In this document: positions 34,079-46,025 of the stretch, in pieces
Layout: every line of letters starts with the position of its first letter
How positions within the stretch are numbered: the stretch's first letter is position 1
DNA from: Brachypodium distachyon
Lineage: Eukaryota > Streptophyta > Magnoliopsida > Poales > Poaceae
Direction: 5' to 3'
DNA length: 64,000 nucleotides
Assembly (NCBI RefSeq): GCF_000005505.3
Contig: NC_016132.3
Location: forward strand, 21,318,501-21,382,500
Notes under the pieces: generated by a model
What the model was told of the DNA's origin: nothing
Seen by the model: the letters and a program-made list of their open reading frames with translations, nothing else
Databases searched by the model: none
Made by a program: the position numbers and the translations under genes

Positions 34079-37000
34079 TCACGGGTAGAACTTGCGCAAG
34101 TGCTCAATATTCCAGCTATTTTGCATCGGCAAGCCTTCTTCGGTTTCCAGCCGGACAGCCCCCGGTCTGGTTACCTGTACTACCCGGAAGGGCGCTCCCA
34201 TTTCGGAGTCAACTTGTTCCCAGCCTTCGTTCCTTGTATCCGGCGCAGTACAAGGTCTCCGTTCTCGAGCCCCCGGGGATGGACTCATATGTCGTGATAA
34301 TGACGGAGTCCCTGCTGGTAGCACACGGCTCGCACAGCAGCCCGGCATCGAAGCTCTTCGATGAAGTTCAGATCGTCGACCCTTTGCTCGTGTTGGCTGG
34401 AGTTGCCGTACGAGCGTACTCGGGGAGATCCGTGCTTGAGCTTGAGGGGCAGCACCGCTTCTGCCCCGTAGACAAGGGCGAAAGGGGTTTCGCCCGTTGC
34501 CCGACTAGGTGTGGTCCTGATTGACCACAGCACGGGCTGGAGTTCTTCAATCCAGTGTTTCCCGTGGCCTTTGAGCTTGTCGAAGGTTCTCGTCTTGAGC
34601 CCCCGCAACACTTCTGCGTTGGCTCGGTCCGCATGTCCGTTACTCCTTGGATGAGCAACGAACGCGAAGTGCAACTTGGTGCCCATGCCCTCGTAGTAGG
34701 CCTGGAACACTGCACTCGTGAATTGTGTGCCGTTATCGGTGATGATGCCGTTAGGCACACCAAACCGGCACACAATGATCTTGAAGAACTTGATGGCCGC
34801 CTGGGCAGTCACCTTCCGCACCGGTTCTACTTCCACCCACTTGGAGAACTTGTCGATGGCCACGAACAAATACTCGTAGCCGCCGACTGCTCTTGGCAGC
34901 TTGCCGACGATGTCCAGCCCCCAAACCGCGAACGGCCATGAGGAAGGGATGACATGCTGGGCCTGCGTCGGCTGGTTGCTCTTCTTTGAGTGGAACTGGC
35001 ATGCCTCGCACGTCTTCACCAGCTGCTCCGCGTCGGCCACGGCCGTGGGCCAGTAAAAACCGTGCCGGAACGTTTTGCCGGCCAGCGCCCGGGAGGGCAC
35101 ATGGTGGGAACATGTGCCTTGATGTATCTCTTCCAACAATGCACGCCCTGCTTCTTGTGGCACGCAGAGGAGCATAACTCCGTTTGCACGCCTACGGTAG
35201 AGGTTCCCGTCCACCACGGCGTACATCTTGGCTTCCCGGGCCACTCGCTCCGCGGCGACGTCGTCTTCCGGGAGGGCCCCCTCCTTCAGGTAGCGGGCAA
35301 TATCCACTGCCCAGGGAGGGGTCTCCCTGCCAACGCATGCCGCTACGTCAGCGGCATGGACCCCTGCCGTTGCGGGGTTTCCTTCGGTTGCCGGAGGGGC
35401 TTCCCCGGCGACCGGCTTGGGGGCGACTGAGGGCACAGTTTGCCTGTGCCAGAACACCCTCGCCGGGGGCTTCTGGCGCTCTGCTGCCATCTTGGACAGC
35501 TCATCAGCCGCGAAGTTGTCCTTCCGCTTGACGTGCTCGAATCGCAAACCCTTGAACTTGCGTTCTAGATTGCGGACTTCCTCTACGTACGGTGCCATCT
35601 GTGGGCAGTTTTAGTCCTTGTTAACCTGGTTGATCACGAGCTGGGAGTCCCCGCGAACGACCAGGCGCTTAATGTCGAGGGCGATTGCCGCCCGCAACCC
35701 GGCGAGCAAACCCTCGTACTCCGTTGTGTTGTTGGTGGAGTTCAGGAAATCGAGTTGGATGGCAAACCTCAGCTAGTCCCCCGTCGGTGACTCGATGACG
35801 ACCCCGGTGCCAGCTCCCTGGAGACTGAACGCGCCGTCGAAATAGAGGACCCAGTGGCCTTCATTCAGCCTACCGGGCAGGCTGATCTCCGGCTCCTCCT
35901 CTTCTACGCCCATCGATGTCCACTCGGCGACGAAGTCTGCCAGGGCCGCACTCTTGATGCTTTTGGCGTTGGTGAAGTGCAGATCGAACTCTGACAGCTC
36001 CATCCTCCACTCGGCCACCCTTCCGGTGGCTTCACGGTTGGTGAGGGCTCACTCCAGGCAGAACCCCGACACCACCGTGACGTGGTGCACCTAGAAGTAG
36101 TGGCGCAGCTTGCGTGACACGAGCAGAACCCCCAGAAGGAGCTTCTCCACTTGCGGGTACCTCGTTCGGGCGTCGTGCAACACCGTACTGATGAAGTACA
36201 CTGGGTGCTGCACTAGCCGCTTGCGTGGTGCTGAAGTTGCCGGCTCGGGGGTGGTCCCTGGGTCCGAGACAGTTGCCGGGGGCCGTTCAGCCCCCTGCCC
36301 CGCAGTCTCAGTCCCCGGGACGTCTTCCTCCCTCTCGGCAACCAGCACCAAGCTGACCACCTGATCAGTCCCTGCTAGGTAGAGTAGCAGCGGCTCGCCC
36401 GGCTTGGGGGCGATGAGGACGGGCGGCGACCTCAGGTACTGCTTAAGTTCCCGGAACGCCGCTTCGATCTCGGGGGTCCAGTCAACCGGACCCTTCTTCT
36501 TCATTACCTTGAAGAAAGGCAGGGCGCGTTCGCCCAACCTTGAGATGAAGCGGGCCAACGCGGCAACGCAACCGTTGAGGCGCTGGACATCCTTCACCTT
36601 GCGGGGAGCCTCCATCTTCTCGATAGCTTCTATCTTCTGCGGGTTGGCTTGTATCCCCCTGTGAGAAACCAAGAAACCCAAAAGCTGGCCCGAGTCCACA
36701 CCAAAGGTGCACTTCTCAGGGTTCAGCTTGAGTTTGATCCTGCGGAGGTTGTTAAACGTCTCCCGCAGGTCATCAATTAACGAGTCCCCGCGCTTCGATT
36801 TGATGACGATGTCGTCCATGTAGGCCTCCACGTTTCGGCCTAGCTGGGGGTCCCAAACACTCGCGCAACGCGCGTTGAAATGTTGAGCCCACGTTCTTCA
36901 ACCCGAAAGGCATGCACATATAACAGTAGCAGCCAACCGAGGTGATGAACGTTGTTTTCTCCTCATCTTCGACTACCATCTTGATTTGATGGTAGCCGGA

Positions 37001-38133
37001 AAAGCGTCCAAAAAGCTCATCAGATCGCAACCAGCAGTGGAATCAACTATTTGATCAATGCGGGGTACAGGGATAAGATCCTTGGCACATGCACGGTTTA
37101 GATCAGTGAAATCTACACACATGCGAAGCTTATTTCCCGCCTTGGGTACTACTACAGGGTTAGCTAACCAAGTGGGGTACAGAACTTCCCTGATAGCCAC
37201 GACAGCCTTGAGCTTGTCCACTTCTTGCTTGATGAAATCATTCCGCTCCTGCGCTTCCTGGCGGATCTTCTGCTTGACAGGGCGGGCGTCCGGGTGCACC
37301 GCGAGGCGATGCTCAATCACTTCCCTGAGGACTCCGGGAAGATCCGACGGCTCCCAAGCGAACACGTCGGCATTCTCCCGGAGGAAAGTGATGAGGGCGC
37401 TTTCCTATTCGGCGGTAAGGTTCGCACCGATGGTGACGTTGCGTTCCTTGTTGCCGGCTTGGAGGGGCAGCTTCTTCACCTTGGCGGCCTCCTCCCGGAG
37501 CTTCTGGCCCTTGCCAGGGCACGAGCTCGAGCCTGCGCTTCCCCCGGCAAGCTCTTGCGGGGCAGCGCGGGCCTTCTTCATTGCCGCACCGTCGCCCGGC
37601 GAGCCTTCGTCTACGGCAACATCTCCATCACCGGCGTCGGCTGTGGCGGCGGCCTTGACGACCTCGCCAACGCACCAGGCCACGACCTTGAGGTCGCACC
37701 TGATGGAGAGGATTCCGTACACGGACAGCATCTTCATCACGCCGTAGGCGCAATGCGTAGCCGCCATGAACTTGATCAGCGCCGGCCGACCAAGGATCCC
37801 GTTGTAGGGCAACAGGGTGTGCGCCACGTCGAACACTACGTGTTCGGTCCTGAACGCCTCCTGGGACCCGAAGGTCACCGACAGCGTGATGCGCCCTAGG
37901 GAGCGCACGATCCCAGGGTTTACTCCCCGGAACGGCTCGGCGGGCCTCAGCTGTTCCACCGGCAACTGGAGCTTCTCCACCAGCCTGGCAGAAAGGAGGT
38001 TGACCCCCGCTCCGTTGTCCACCAGTACCTTGGTCACCGTCATGTTGCTGATGATCGACGATACGACGAAGGGTATTACCCCTGAACCCAGCTGCCGCGA
38101 TGGGTGGTCCTCGGCGCTGAAGGTGATCGGCAC
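34079..38133 (-). pseudogene. Pol of Tat element B: protease, RT, RNase H, second RNase H, integrase
   Basis: The domains in order on the minus strand are as follows. Aspartic protease (VLVDNGAGVNLL near 38020). Reverse transcriptase (VPKAGNKLRMCVDFTDLNRA near 37130, YMDD near 36825). RT-linked RNase H (to about 36091). A second RNase H (YFDGAFSLQGAGTG near 35840, then RGDSQLVI near 35660), the Tat-type extra domain. Integrase with the HHCC finger (SHH..CEACQ) and catalytic core (GLDIVG, ITDNGTQF). The third catalytic position, 35 residues after ITD, is Asp (NGHADRAN) instead of Glu. The tail ends NIEHLRKFYP. Breaks include stops at 37405, near 36092, 36050, 35774 and 35612, and frame changes near 37020, 36860 and 34300. 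It is not functional. Confidence 0.88.
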
Positions 38134-38379
38134 GTGAGACTACCTCAGCGGCTGCTGTGGCTCCACGTCCGGCAATAGCGTGCACACATCGCTGGTGAGG
38201 CGCTTCACCGCGGAGTGGGATGGGAGAGTGTAAGCTGCCCCATGGATGCAGGCGACGCCGCAAGGCTCCTGGAAGCCCGGCTCATCGCCGCCAGTGCAGT
38301 CAGACTCGCGCTGCTCCCCGGCACGAGCCCTCTCTCGTCCCCGGGGAGGGCGCTCCCTGCCGGCACAGGCTTGGCCGCG

Positions 38380-39329
38380 TTACCCGTGGACTTCCTCCCT
38401 GCCAGCGTTACCGCCGGCGGGCCTCGGCCCCACTCTGGGGTCGTTCGGGCAATCTCGCGAGAGGGGCCCGATGTCGCCGCAGTTGAAGCAGGCGCCGGCC
38501 GCTCGACGCTCCTCATGGCGCTGTTCGCGCCGCTGCTTGATGCCCTGCAGGATGCGGCAGTCCTGCGCATCGTGAGTTGAATTGGCGTGGATGGGGCAGC
38601 GGGGCGCGTCGCCTTGCTTGCCACCAGACCCGCCCCCCGACGAGGCCTTCTTTGCATGCCTCGTGGCAACAGCCCCCGACTCCGCAGCGAGAACCTGCGT
38701 CTCGCTGCGCTTGCGGGAACCCTTCTTCTGCGAACCCTCCCCAGGGCTCGCGGCAGCCTTGGCCGCTAGTTTGGGTGCAAGGCGCCATTCCTCGGCCGCC
38801 AGGGCGTACAGATCATGTGTCGTCCGGACCCAATGTGTCCTCAGCTTCTCGCGCATCTTGGGGTCACGGACGTTGATGGCGAAGGTGTTGATGATGGTAG
38901 CTGCCTCCGACTCCGGGATGGAGTAGGAGAGGGTGGAGAAGCGATTGACGAAGCTCCGCGACGTCTCTCCTGGCTTCTGCACGACAGTGTGCAGCTCCGC
39001 CATGGTTCGTGGGTGCTTGTAGCCGACCTGGAACGCGCTCACAAACTGCTTGCGCAGGTCCGCCCAAGTGGCGATGGACCCGGCGGGTAGGTTGAGCAGC
39101 CAGGTTCTCGCTGATCCTTTCAGGACCATCGGGAATCAGTTGGCTCTGACCTTGTCATCGGTGCCGATGGCATGCATCCCAACGTGTAGGTCAGGAGGAA
39201 ATCCTTGGGATTCGCGGTCCCATCGTACGTGCCGAGCGCTGGCGCTCGGAACTTGCGGGGCCACGTCACCCGCCGCAGCTCGCGCGTGAATGCGGTGCAG
39301 CCGTCCTCGGGGCCCATGGGAGCATCCAC
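38380..39329 (-). pseudogene. Gag of Tat element B, broken
   Basis: Two overlapping frames hold the retrotransposon gag domain (WPRKFRAPALGTYDGTANPK; SARTWLLNLPAGSIATWADL; FVSAFQVGYKHPRTMAELHT), then a basic linker and a zinc-knuckle region (CFNCGDIGPLSRDC near 38470). In the knuckle the expected His of CX2CX4HX4C is Pro. A frame change lies near 39130. Gag forms the virus-like particle in such elements; this copy could not. Confidence 0.8.
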
Positions 39330-40209
39330 CTGCTCCTGTGGGCGCTGGCGCTCTACCTCGTGCCGGCGCCGGCGCTTTAGGCGCTGGAGTAGATCTTCTT
39401 ACTGGCGGTCATTCAGAATGCCACGCACGTCACCTCGCGCGACGGTGGGTGACGAGTTCGAGGACCCTTTCGGGTCCCCATTCCCCAGGCCTCGCTGCGG
39501 GGGAGGGTTTTCCCCTTGTCGCGAAGCGCGGGGCGTGTCTCCGCGCCCCGGGTTCTGCCCGCGGCCGGAGCCTGCCGGGTCGCCCTTGCCCTACGGCTGT
39601 TGGGCGGCGAGCGTGAGGAGCGCGTCCAACTCCTCGCCCCATGTCTCATGCACCGGCGTGCCCTGTTGCGGTTCGTACCGCACCATGACCCGCGCGGCGA
39701 TGATGGCTTCCGCCGGGGTTCGCATGGGGGGCAGCCGGTTTACCGAGTGGCTGCTCTCCGCTCTACGCTCGGACGCACCCGGTGCGCGGGGTGTGACCCC
39801 CCGGGCGTCGCTCGCGACGCGGTATGCTCATGACGCAGCTGGCGCTGCGCGTCCTCGGCCCGCGACTCGACTCGCGGGCCAGTGGGGAAGGCACCATGGC
39901 CGCTCGCGCGGCGGGCCCTGGCGTTGGGGGCCGTCGGCCCCCTCAGCCGGTTATCTGCTGACGGCCGAGGAGGTGGGAGTGGCAGCTGTGGTTGCGGCTA
40001 TCGCGAGGGTTCAGGATTGTCCTGAACCTGAGACGCAGGCTGCGCGTCATGCGACCGCGTGTGTGCCGCTGGGGCCTCACACGGCTCAATCCGAGGGTCA
40101 GCAAACCGCTTGGGGGGCATGGTGGCCGGCTCTGTCGGCGAAGAAGACGAGGCCGATGTCGATGTAGACACTGCCGCCGGCAGTCACTGGCGAGCTCTCC
40201 TCTCGCACC
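39330..40209 (-). other. Leader / gag 5' region of element B
   Basis: GC-rich sequence between the primer-binding site and the recognisable gag. Short frames on the minus strand are Pro/Arg-rich and interrupted. It probably contains the degenerate gag N-terminus. Confidence 0.5.
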
Positions 40210-40226
40210 CCCTACCTAGCGCGCCA
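40210..40226 (-). other. Primer-binding site of element B
   Basis: On the minus strand TGGCGCGCTAGGTAGGG starts 2 bp after the LTR end (..TACGACA). It is the normal position and start for a tRNA primer site in this lineage. Confidence 0.7.
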
Positions 40227-40228
40227 GA

Positions 40229-41129
40229 TGTCGTAGCACGGGGCTTTGACACCGGGGGCGTGTGGACACCCCCTTCTAGGTTCGGCAGGGGCGACGAGGA
40301 TCGCTCCGGCGATCGCCGGCGTGGCCGATGGCGTACGCGACCTGCGGAGTACAATGCAAGCACATGCACGCACGTTTTTACCCAGGTTCGGGCCACCCGA
40401 AGGTGTAAAACCCTACGTCCTGCTTGTCTGAGCTTATATTACCGAGCAATCAGCTGTTTACAGGGTTGCCAGGGAAAGCCCCTGGGCGATCTCTTTTTTT
40501 GGCTAAGTGCTTTTTTCTACTTTGGGCTACCACTGAAATCAACCCTAGACTGAACTGGAATAGGAACTAAACCGAACCGACCCTTTGACCACTGGCGGGG
40601 GTCCTCCTTTTATAGCCAAGGGATACCACAGGTGCCACGGTGCATGGTTTACAAATGGCAAGCAAGGAGCTTGGGCACCTCCTCCTCGGTGCGCTGGCAT
40701 GCATGCATGAGCGCCAACCCCGCTGCTAGGGGTATAGGGCCTAAGAAATAGGACTGGACAAGCACTGTTCGCCCGACGAGACGGATAACGCCCCTCATGT
40801 CGGCTCATTAAATGCGCCGTGGGGCTCACTCCTTGCCCTGGCGAGACTGCGCACTGGGCGCCCAATGCGCGCCCACGTGGCGTCGCTGCCCTGCTCGCTC
40901 GGCCCCGCCCTTACGGCGGGAACCGGCGCCCGGGAACCCCTCCTCCCGACAAGTAACTTCTCGGGAGATGCCCAGGCGGGAATATTCCCCGAAACCCCGC
41001 TAGCCCTTCCGGGCGGGTAGCTTGCCGGGCGGCCTGCAGTTGCCGCTCGGGACAAGATCCTTCCGGGAACCCAGCGATGCGACCCATGCATCGCGCAACG
41101 GTGGTAACCTGGGTGCCACTGGTGCGACA
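40229..41129 (-). repeat. 5' LTR of element B
   Basis: This 901-bp LTR begins TGTCGCACCAG and ends CTACGACA on the minus strand. It aligns with the LTR of element A. The TATA box (TATAAAAGGAGG) is at 40608-40614. It borders the presumed 5' UTR of the second CACTA gene at 41130. Confidence 0.85.
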
Positions 41130-44100
41130 GACGCCCCCGACCCGACGCCCTCCGGCCGCCACCCCGCGTTGCCTCGTCCTCGGCGTCGACCCCGAGCCCG
41201 CCGTCCTTCTCCTCCGCACGGTCGACCCCGAGCCCGAGTGCCGTCTCCCTCCTCCTCGAGCACCGCCACCCTGCCGCCGTCGACCCCGCACCCCGTGTTG
41301 TCATCCTCGCCCGAGCGCCGCCACCCCGCGCCGCCGTCTCCCTCCTCCCCGAGCGCGCACCGCCATCTCCCTCAACCACAGGTGCGCGCCTCTGCCTCCT
41401 TCTCCTCTGCCTCCCTCCCTCTCCTCTAATTTAGGGTTAGGATTTAGAATTAGCAAATTAGTTGCTGTTATTCGGGTTAGGGTTAGCAAATTAGTTGTTG
41501 TTGCTGTTGTTAGGATTAGCAAATTAATATGCTGTTAATTTAGCATATTGTAGCATTGTTGAGTGTGTCAAATTAGTTGTTGTTGTTAGGGTTAGTGTTA
41601 GTGTTAGTGTCAGTGTTAGAGTACTTTAGGATTAGCAAATTAATATGCTGTTAATTTAGCGAGAGCTAACTGAATAAGACAATGTTGCTGTTAGGATTAG
41701 GGTTGTTGAATAAGATAATGCTGCTGAATACTGCTAGTGCTGCCCCTTAACTTAATTTACGGTTATTTGCTTAGTGCCATATATACATGTTGCTGGTCAG
41801 ACAATTTCATAAAAGAACATGCTGCTGCTGAATTTTTTTAGCAATGTGAAGTGTTCATTATTAGATTATTAGATGCTGTCATATATACATGTTGTTTTAT
41901 ATGCTATTTCGGAGAATTGAGTAATGAATTGTGGGCCCGACCATCGTGTCAGGTCATTAGAGAAGGGGCCGGCCATCGTGCCGAGGGGGTACATATGCGG
42001 GTGGGTTTTTTATGCAAGTTTCGAGCTCCTAGTAAAAAAAATTTGCTAGTTTTTTAGCATAGGTCATGCCGAAATTTTCGGCCGATATATATTTGATGGT
42101 TTTGATGGCATAGGTACGAAATGGGCAAGAGTAGCCAGAAATCAGTTCTTGATCGGGAGGAGGTAGATCGTGTCGATGAAGAGTCTTCATCGGGAGAGCA
42201 AATTGACAGCTCTGGCTCAGATAGCTCTCATTCAGAAGAGCGCGACAACGAGCGACGGGTGGAAGAGAGTAACCTGCAGCCAACTGAAACTACCGCTAAG
42301 AAGCCAAGGAAGAAGACGCCGAGGGGGAGCCACAACTTGAAGGAGTTTTGTTACGTGGTCACCCGGCACTCTGAGAGAGGCCGCCCAGAGTCGCCTGAGA
42401 GGGCACAGAAGGCCTTCGCAACGACCTGTGGAGCCGTTGCACGTAAATATTGCAAGATCACCGACGAGTGGAGTGACATCTCTGAAGTCGTTAGAAACAC
42501 GTGCATCCTGGACATTGCAAGGAGGTTCCAAGTCACTGACAAGTGGCGCGAGCGATTCCTAGCGTCCGTCAACATAGCAGTGCGCAATGGACTTGCTAAT
42601 TGGAAAACCATTGCTAGCAAGTGGATGGACAAACCGTATGAGATCATCAAGAAGAAATGGCCGTCGATAACTGATAAGGCCGAATGGGACAAATTCAAGA
42701 AGGAATCGTCTGACCCTGCCTTCATTGCGAAGAGTGAACGTATGAGGGCATTGCGCGCGAGGAAGCCCTTGAACCACAGGCTAGAGAGTGCAGGGAAATA
42801 GGGGAAGAAGAAGGTCTGGCGCAAGCAAGACCGAATTCTCGAGGCGGCAGGCAGGGTGCCTCCAGTGCATGACATGCTCGAGGACCAACGTGCTAGAGGA
42901 TATGCACGTCAGCACATGACACCAGAGGAGTGGGCGGGCATTGAGCCAATGCAGCCGCCTGTTAAAAAATTTACGGTAAGAGTTCACGTGCATTAATTTG
43001 TTTTCGGCATTAATTAGGACACTCCTGATCCATATAGACTCACGTCTTGTCTTATATGATAACAGGAAAATGACCACAAATGGGAGGAGAGCAAGAGGTC
43101 AGAAACATCTGACAATTTCGTGCAGAGCAAGAGGTGGGAGTCGGCTGTGACCGCTGGCTTGCAAAAGGCGGAGCACACGGGCCGTGTTCTAGGGGAAGGC
43201 GAAGAGGGCTTGCTGGGATGATTATTTCCCGCCTGCTCCGAAGCGAAGCAGGGTCCAGAAAAGGCTCCCCGCTTCTGCTGAAATAATAAAACAAGCTAAG
43301 GCGGAGGCACGAGAGCAGGCATCTATGGTGCGTCAAGAGGTGTCGCGAGAATATGCAGTGCAAGCCGTCCATCATTTGTTGTCGGCATTGGCCAAAGACC
43401 ACCCCGCCCTTGACGCCATACTTGGGGGAGGAGTGGAAGGTTTCAGGAACCTCCTTCCTCCTCTTCCTCCTCTTCCCCCGCGAAAGAGCACCCCGCTGAA
43501 GATCCTCCGACTCACGTATGGACGACGAAAACACCTACACCCCAGGTTACAGCCCGGCTTCTAGCATGGACAACCCCCCCGCTAGCCAACCGGACCTAAG
43601 CGAGGGCATCCAGGATAACGATCCGGGTCCGAACGACAACATCCTTGTAAGCATACTTTTCAAACTCTTTTTCACTCCTTACCTTCATGAATAAAGATCT
43701 TACAGACATATGCCTTCTTCTTGTTACGCGTAGGCACCGGTGAAGTGTCGTATCCACGTAGACAAGCCTGGGAAGCCTGTAGGTGCCATTGGCCGCCTGA
43801 TACCCAGACAATCACCGCCACTGGTGCACGGCATTCTTATGAACGACGCACAAGTGAGTGTGATGGTGGACTCCGTCGTCGAGGAGCAACGTGATTATGC
43901 TATCCCGCTACCTCCGGAGGAAGGCGTGGATATCCTAGGCGGTTGTCCAAACTACCGCATTATGTGGCCTAAGAGCTTGGTATCTCTCTACAACCAGCGC
44001 CTGCCCTCTATGACTCCATCTCCCTCCGCCCACCAAGGTACTTCTCAATCGCCGCTCGGCCTTTCCCCTAGGATACTTCCTCCTGTCGATGCCGGGGAGA

Positions 44101-45482
44101 TGAAGAGCGGGCAATGTCGATGCCTCCACAGCTCAAAGATAGCCAGACCACAGGGTCGGCACACGCTGGAAGCATCCCTCCTACCTTCTCTCTCTTGGGT
44201 GCCGCTGAGTCCGTGGGTGGCCGCAAGATCGATGACAAGTACAAGGCAGAGGAGCAGAAGGCATGGGACAATAAGAGGAGGCATAAAAAGAGGGGGCGCG
44301 GCAGCAAGACCATCAAGGAGTCCTCCAATGTCACTCAAGATGAGATGCACTATGTGCCTGACATAACTGGAGTTTGGGAGGACAATAGGCCTGACATTCT
44401 CATAAAGAACCCCCGTCAAGGCCAGAGATTCGAAGACGGATCCTATTTCGTGGCTAGGGAGTTTGACCGGGTGCTTATTTACTATACTGGAAGACCGATG
44501 GTCCCCGAAGATTCCCTGCGTGCCGTGTCCAGAGAGATGCAAGAGCTTCATCGGTTCTACATACAAGTATCAGCTGGTTCTCAACAGCATGCCCAACAAA
44601 TCAATGTTGAATCCCACGAGACTATGGCTTCTTTCACCAAGAAACCGGGAACATTCAGAAATGTCCTATCACCTTTCGTGTGAAGTTCAACGAACTGTTC
44701 CACCTCTTCAACCGCCAAAAGCTTGATATCAATCTCTTAAGGCTGTGGTCTGCCTACCAAATAAGAGAACTGCGGCGAATGGAGGTCAGAAAAGTAGCCA
44801 TTCTAGATCCTGCGATGTTCAACTATGGTGACATCGGTCTTTAGCCAGAAAAGGATCCCTCAAGAACCCTGGCATCTAAATACTTGGTGGCATGTCTCGA
44901 GAAATACGCAGACCACAACTTTATCCTCTTCTTCCTTAATTTGGAGTAAGTTCAATTTTATATATGGAACCGTTTGTTTTCTCTAATTCAGTCTTTCTTA
45001 TACACCCTTAGATACTAAAGTTTGTTTCTTCTGAAAACAGAGACCATTGGGTGACACTACTCATTTGTTTGCTTTTGTCCGTGGTGTACTACTTCGATTC
45101 AGTACTTCTGAAGAAGGGTGTTCGAGGTCGGTTCTGGAAACTCATTAAATCACTCATTAACACTGCTTGGAAAGTGACGACCAAGGGAAAAATAGCTGGT
45201 AAAGGTTATAAAGACGAGCCTCACCACAACCACAGGTTCCCTTGGCAGCAACAGCCGCCCGGCAATGTGTTCTGTGGCTCCTACTGCTGTCACATCCTTA
45301 TAGAGAATGACAGCATGTTCAAGCCTGAGTGGAAGGGGTTAGTCGTGGCGATGGAAGAGTACTGGCGGTCCCGAATGACAATGGGACACCGACCTAAATG
45401 GGTCGTGTATTCAAAGGGAGTTCGCCCATCTCATCAACAATGCTGTCATTCTCTACGAACGCGTGGAACAAGTGGTGTCTAG
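41130..45482 (+). pseudogene. Second CACTA gene: plant-transposase-type N-terminus and Ulp1-like cysteine protease, broken
   Basis: 41130-41430 looks like a C-rich 5' UTR followed by an intron-like T/A-rich stretch. The coding part starts at ATG 42121 (MGKSSQKSVLDREEVD), continues past a TAG at 42799-42801, and uses a GT..AG intron 42976-43065. A Lys/Glu-rich part and an HGILMNDAQVSVMVDSVVEE segment (43740-44040) follow. The C-terminal block (44690-45430, intron about 44946-45040) resembles a C48/Ulp1 peptidase: His in EDHWVTLL, Asp in YYFDSVLL and Cys in NVFCGSYCC. Further stops are at about 44841 and frame changes near 43210, 44100 and 44680. Ulp1-like domains occur in several plant DNA transposons, where their role is unproven; they may remove SUMO. 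Confidence 0.7.
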
Positions 45483-45779
45483 GGTTCACCCGCAACAATA
45501 GCTTCAAACTTGAAATGAGATACATTTGTATTCTTTATATGCTTTTATGAAATTTTGACACTTTGTAGTCAATGTAGTGAAGTGAGATACATTTATATTC
45601 TTTATATGCTTTAAATGATGCGACTTTATAAACATTTGTATGCTTTAAATGATGTGATGTGATGTGATGTGATGCGGCTTTATATGTATTTTTCTGTGTT
45701 GTGATGTGATGTATATATTATTCTGTGTATTTCCTGTGTATTTTCTGTGGTTTTATACATTTTTTTAAATACCGAAAAT

Positions 45780-46022
45780 GTATCAGTGCCGGTCGCTCGA
45801 CCGACACTGATGTGGCAACGTGACCATTACTGTACATCAGTAACGGTCGGATCGGCCCGCCCGCCACTGATGATATATACATCAATAACGGTCGCAGTGA
45901 CCGTTAGTAACGGTCGGAGCGACCGTTACTGATGATACCCATCATCAGTAACACGAAGTTAGTAACGACGGTCCCGATCGATCCGGACGTTGTTTTTCTA
46001 CATAAGTTTTTATGCAGCAGTG
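45780..46022 (+). repeat. Right subterminal and terminal repeats of the CACTA element
   Basis: TATCAGTGCCGGTCG, CATCAGTAACGGTCG, ACCGTTACTGATG and related words mirror the left end. The element stops at GCAGCAGTG (46014-46022). Confidence 0.8.
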
Positions 46023-46025
46023 ACT

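Larger units (their letters stand above)
28598..41129 (-). mobile_element. Tat-type Ty3/gypsy retrotransposon B, nested in the CACTA, 3' LTR missing
   Basis: Read on the minus strand there is a 5' LTR (41129-40229), primer-binding site, degenerate gag, pol with protease, reverse transcriptase, RNase H, a second RNase H and integrase (38133-34079), a GC-rich spacer, and an accessory gene on the opposite strand (28692-32088). The second RNase H downstream of the first and the antisense gene behind integrase are features of the Tat lineage. The 3' LTR and about 320 bp of the spacer seen in element A are absent; similarity with A stops at about 28598, where CACTA transposase sequence begins. Many stops and frameshifts show it is old. 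Confidence 0.85.
24472..46022 (+). mobile_element. CACTA (En/Spm) transposon with a gypsy element nested inside
   Basis: The left end CACTCCTACAAAAC and the right end, read inward on the minus strand, CACTGCTGCATAAA match at 10 or 11 of 14 positions. Both are flanked by ACT (24469-24471 and 46023-46025), the 3-bp target duplication expected for CACTA elements. Both subterminal regions carry many direct and inverted CATCAGTAACGGTCG-type words. Inside are a TNP2 transposase pseudogene (25244-28597) and a second pseudogene ending in an Ulp1-like protease (41130-45482), both on plus. The gypsy element B (28598-41129) separates them. Without B the CACTA would be about 9 kb. 45483-45779 is AT-rich, with GATGTGATGT microsatellite-like runs. 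Confidence 0.88.
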
